From NCBI GenBank assembly GCA_022579005.1, contig MU401497.1:161782-225781 (forward strand): 64,000 nucleotides of DNA, read 5' to 3'. The notes beneath the pieces are model-generated. The model was not told the DNA's origin, searched no databases, and worked only from the letters and a program-made list of their open reading frames with translations. Source of the DNA: Poronia punctata (lineage: Eukaryota; Ascomycota; Sordariomycetes; Xylariales; Xylariaceae). A program made the translations under genes and the position numbers. The stretch's first letter is position 1, and the number at the start of each line of letters is the position of its first letter. This document shows, in pieces, positions 61,973 through 64,000 of the stretch.

Positions 61973-62831
61973 TTAACTATTCGAATAATGATGCCTCAGT
62001 TCCTCCAGCCCCCTCGACCGATTTGTGACCCATTCCAAGGCCCACGTAGGCAGGAGCCAGGTAAGCCACTTTGCGTCTGTCGACTTTGCACCTCGCCACA
62101 CACAGCCGTTTGCGCCAGCAAGAACGTCATCAACAAGATTCCGAGCCACGATGTCGGCGCTCTCTCCCGAAGGAACATTGCTTCCACCCCGCTGATCATC
62201 AAGAAGCTTCTTGATAGGCTTGAAGTAAGAGTTCTCAGGCAGTATGAACGAACTCGCAAGGCCGTTACGGAAGAAATTGGTGTCTACCGCACCGATTATT
62301 GCTGTCACTACCCTTACACCAAGTGGTTCCATCTCGACGCGCATGGTTTCCGATAGTTGCTTGACTGCTGCCTGGGCCGTGGTATATATGCCGGCCCAGG
62401 GAGTAGGGATATTCCATAAGACGGAGCTGCAGTTGACAGTAACACCCCACGCTCGGATTATCAGATCCGCAAAGACTTGCGTGACAAGAGGAAGGCTCCA
62501 AAAAGTTGACATGGAAAAACTTCTTGGCTGCTTTAAGATCGATGTCAAGTATTGGCATGAGGAAGTCGCTACCGGCGTTATTGATCAGCATGTCGAGCGT
62601 GTTGGTGCGCTTCTTGATCTGCTCAGCACATTAAGCGACTGATTCCTTTGACGAGACGTCGAGTTCTAGAATTTCCACGTTGCTTAGATCTCCGAGGGTC
62701 CCTGCCTTGGAGGCGTTTCGCAGGGTCGCGAAGACGTGGTAGTTCTTTTCGCAGAGCACCTTGGCCATGGCGGCTCCGAGGCCACCGTCACTACATCCCG
62801 TGATAAGGGCAGTTTTCTTGGAGATTGCCAC
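61973..62831 (-). pseudogene. Short-chain dehydrogenase/reductase (AYR1-like), disrupted
   Basis: NADPH-dependent Rossmann reductase similar to 1-acyl-dihydroxyacetone-phosphate reductases. The N-terminal part has TALITGCSDGGLGAAMAKVL (cofactor loop) and LELDVSSKESVA. An in-frame TAA at 62631-62633 follows, then the same frame continues as CAEQIKKRTNTLDMLINNAG and DLKAAKKFFHVNF. At the A5 run near 62491-62495 one extra base shifts frame. The other frame then carries SLPLVTQVFADLI, VTVNCSSVLWNIPTPWAGIY (active-site Ser and Tyr) and the complete C-terminus. There is no ATG at the expected start; the first codon of this frame is GTG at 62831. Three defects together argue for a pseudogene; a spliced first exon would explain only the missing start. 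Confidence 0.75.
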
Positions 62832-63289
62832 TGTGTTTAGATAGGCGCGTGCCTGAGTCGCAGCAATTAGGCGGACCAGATCGTTGTAAGCGGGGAGGTG
62901 TGTAAGGGCTCCCTGGGCAGGCCAAAAGAATCCCCTATCGACGGAAGCCGACAGACGAAAGGCGAACTTCTTGCTAGACTATTGTTCTGCACGGTACTAA
63001 ACGGGGCGTCCGTATTGGGAGCAGCTCGTTAGGACCCATAAAAGCAAGTACGGGGAGTCGGGGACAAACCTCCGGCAAGCCCTGGTCAAGGTACAGTCGT
63101 TTTCAAACGAAGTGTCGGTAGAGCCACACCGCGCTAAATCGCAGTGTACCGTTTTTTTATTTACCTTACTTTTTTCAATTTCTAACCTTTATATTACCCT
63201 TCTGCTTAAAAAAGTTATTTTTTTAATTATAAACATGTCCTTAAATAAAATAAGGCATATATTTTAGCTAGGCTATATATAAGGTCATT
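62832..63289. other. Subtelomeric DNA grading into AT-rich sequence
   Basis: Normal composition to about 63150, then abruptly AT-rich. An open frame without ATG extends upstream of the SDR relic to about 62982 and is of unknown meaning. Confidence 0.45.
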
Positions 63290-63580
63290 TGTAAGTTAAT
63301 AGGTTAAGCTATTTATAAGTAAGTAGGTTAGCAGGTTTATTTGCAGGTTTATTTGCAGGTTTATTTGCAGGTCTATTTGCAAGTAAGTAGGTTAGCTAGT
63401 TTATTTACAGGTTTATTTGCAAGTAGGTAGGTTAGCTAGTTTATTTGCAGGTTTATTTGCAGGTTTATTTGCAGGTCTATTTATAAGTAGGTAGGTTAGC
63501 TAGTCTTTTTGCAGGTTTATTTGCAGGTCTTTTTATAAGTAGGTAAGTTAACTAGTTATTATAAATAAGTAGGTTTATAA
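63290..63580. repeat. Subtelomeric minisatellite built on AGGTTTATTTGC and AGTAGGTAGGTTAGCT
   Basis: A 12-base unit (AGGTTTATTTGC, variants AGGTCTATTTGC and AGGTTTATTTAC) occurs in runs of two to four, separated by AAGTAGGTAGGTTAGCTAGT-like spacers. This forms a higher-order repeat of variable length. Confidence 0.85.
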
Positions 63581-63872
63581 GCACCTAGCACTTTACTTAG
63601 CAAATCCTATAGCTAACTAATAGCTATAGCTATATTTTTAATAAGTATAAAAAGAGATCTTTTATTTTATATTATATATTAGTTTTTAAAGATTTATAAG
63701 GTAATATAATAATATATTAAATTAACTATATTATATTAACTTTAATCGCTTTTATATATAAGCACTAATTTATCTTTTTAATTTAATTAATACTTACTTT
63801 TATAAAAGTTATAAGCTTAGTTTGCCTTAAAATTAGTACTTTATTTTAATTAGTTTAATTAGTTAAACTTTG
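63581..63872. other. AT-rich telomere-adjacent sequence
   Basis: Almost only A and T with TATA and TTAATTA motifs, similar in composition to the RIP-degraded block. No gene. Confidence 0.6.
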
Positions 63873-64000
63873 TAGGGTTAGGGTTAGGGTTAGGGTTAGG
63901 GTTAGTAGGGTTAGGGTTAGGGTTAGGGTTAGGGTTAGGGTTAGGGTTAGGGTTAGGGTTAGGGTTAGGGTTAGGGTTAGGGTTAGGGTTAGGGTTAGGG
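63873..64000 (+). repeat. Telomere, TTAGGG repeats
   Basis: About 21 tandem TTAGGG units running to the last base, G-rich strand 5'-to-3' outward as required for a right chromosome end. One irregular unit (TTAG then TAGGG) lies at about 63902-63909; all units distal to it are perfect. Confidence 0.98.

Noticed and set aside
63290..63580. CRISPR-like repeat/spacer appearance
   Set aside because: Units are short, contiguous and degenerate, spacers are themselves repeated, and the host is a eukaryote; it is a subtelomeric minisatellite.

Overview
The window is the right-hand end of a chromosome from a filamentous ascomycete (Pezizomycotina, probably Sordariomycetes). The evidence is short GT-AG introns with CTAAC/CTGAC-type branch points, fungal housekeeping orthologues (ATG8, GON7, VPS39, an HbrB-type TORC2 subunit, an AMA1-like APC/C activator), a transposon with the C-to-T/G-to-A decay typical of repeat-induced point mutation (RIP), and a TTAGGG telomere running to base 64000. 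Genus cannot be fixed from sequence reading alone.

Layout. 0-45 kb is ordinary gene space: BET4 (partial, minus), AMA1-like (plus), ATG8 (plus), an MpaB/DUF2236 oxygenase (minus), a DUF3712 membrane protein (plus), a cytochrome b5-like protein (plus), a UPF0303/YBR137W-type protein (minus), a small spliced protein (minus), a Q-rich LIM-domain-binding coregulator (minus), a DUF985 cupin (minus), HbrB (minus), an M28 aminopeptidase (minus), GON7 (plus) converging on VPS39 (minus), and a glutathione S-transferase (plus). A decayed SRPK-like kinase lies at about 25.2-26.6 kb, and a possible myristoylated micro-protein at 33.8-34.0 kb. From 45.7 to 54.15 kb lies an extremely AT-rich block that resolves into one RIP-destroyed LTR retrotransposon (two 196-bp LTRs, 5-bp target duplication ATTAC, Ty3/Gypsy order). 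Beyond it come a large SPX-domain phosphate transporter, a secreted GMC oxidoreductase, a broken short-chain dehydrogenase, AT-rich subtelomeric minisatellites, and the telomere.

How the genes relate. These are mostly independent housekeeping genes, not a cluster. Several share themes: autophagy and vacuole (ATG8, VPS39, DUF3712), TOR and development (HbrB, LIM-binding coregulator), and phosphate (SPX transporter). I see no secondary-metabolite cluster, CRISPR array, tRNA or rRNA gene.

The most interesting signal is in the AMA1-like gene. Its frame is interrupted once, by a TAG where a Trp codon would fit. That TAG sits in the loop of a 7-bp hairpin, while the C-box at the N-terminus and the Ile-Arg tail at the C-terminus are both intact. 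This is the arrangement expected for a stop codon recoded by sexual-stage A-to-I mRNA editing rather than for a dead gene. Next in interest are the complementary mutation pattern in the two LTRs and the kinase pseudogene, which no long open frame reveals.
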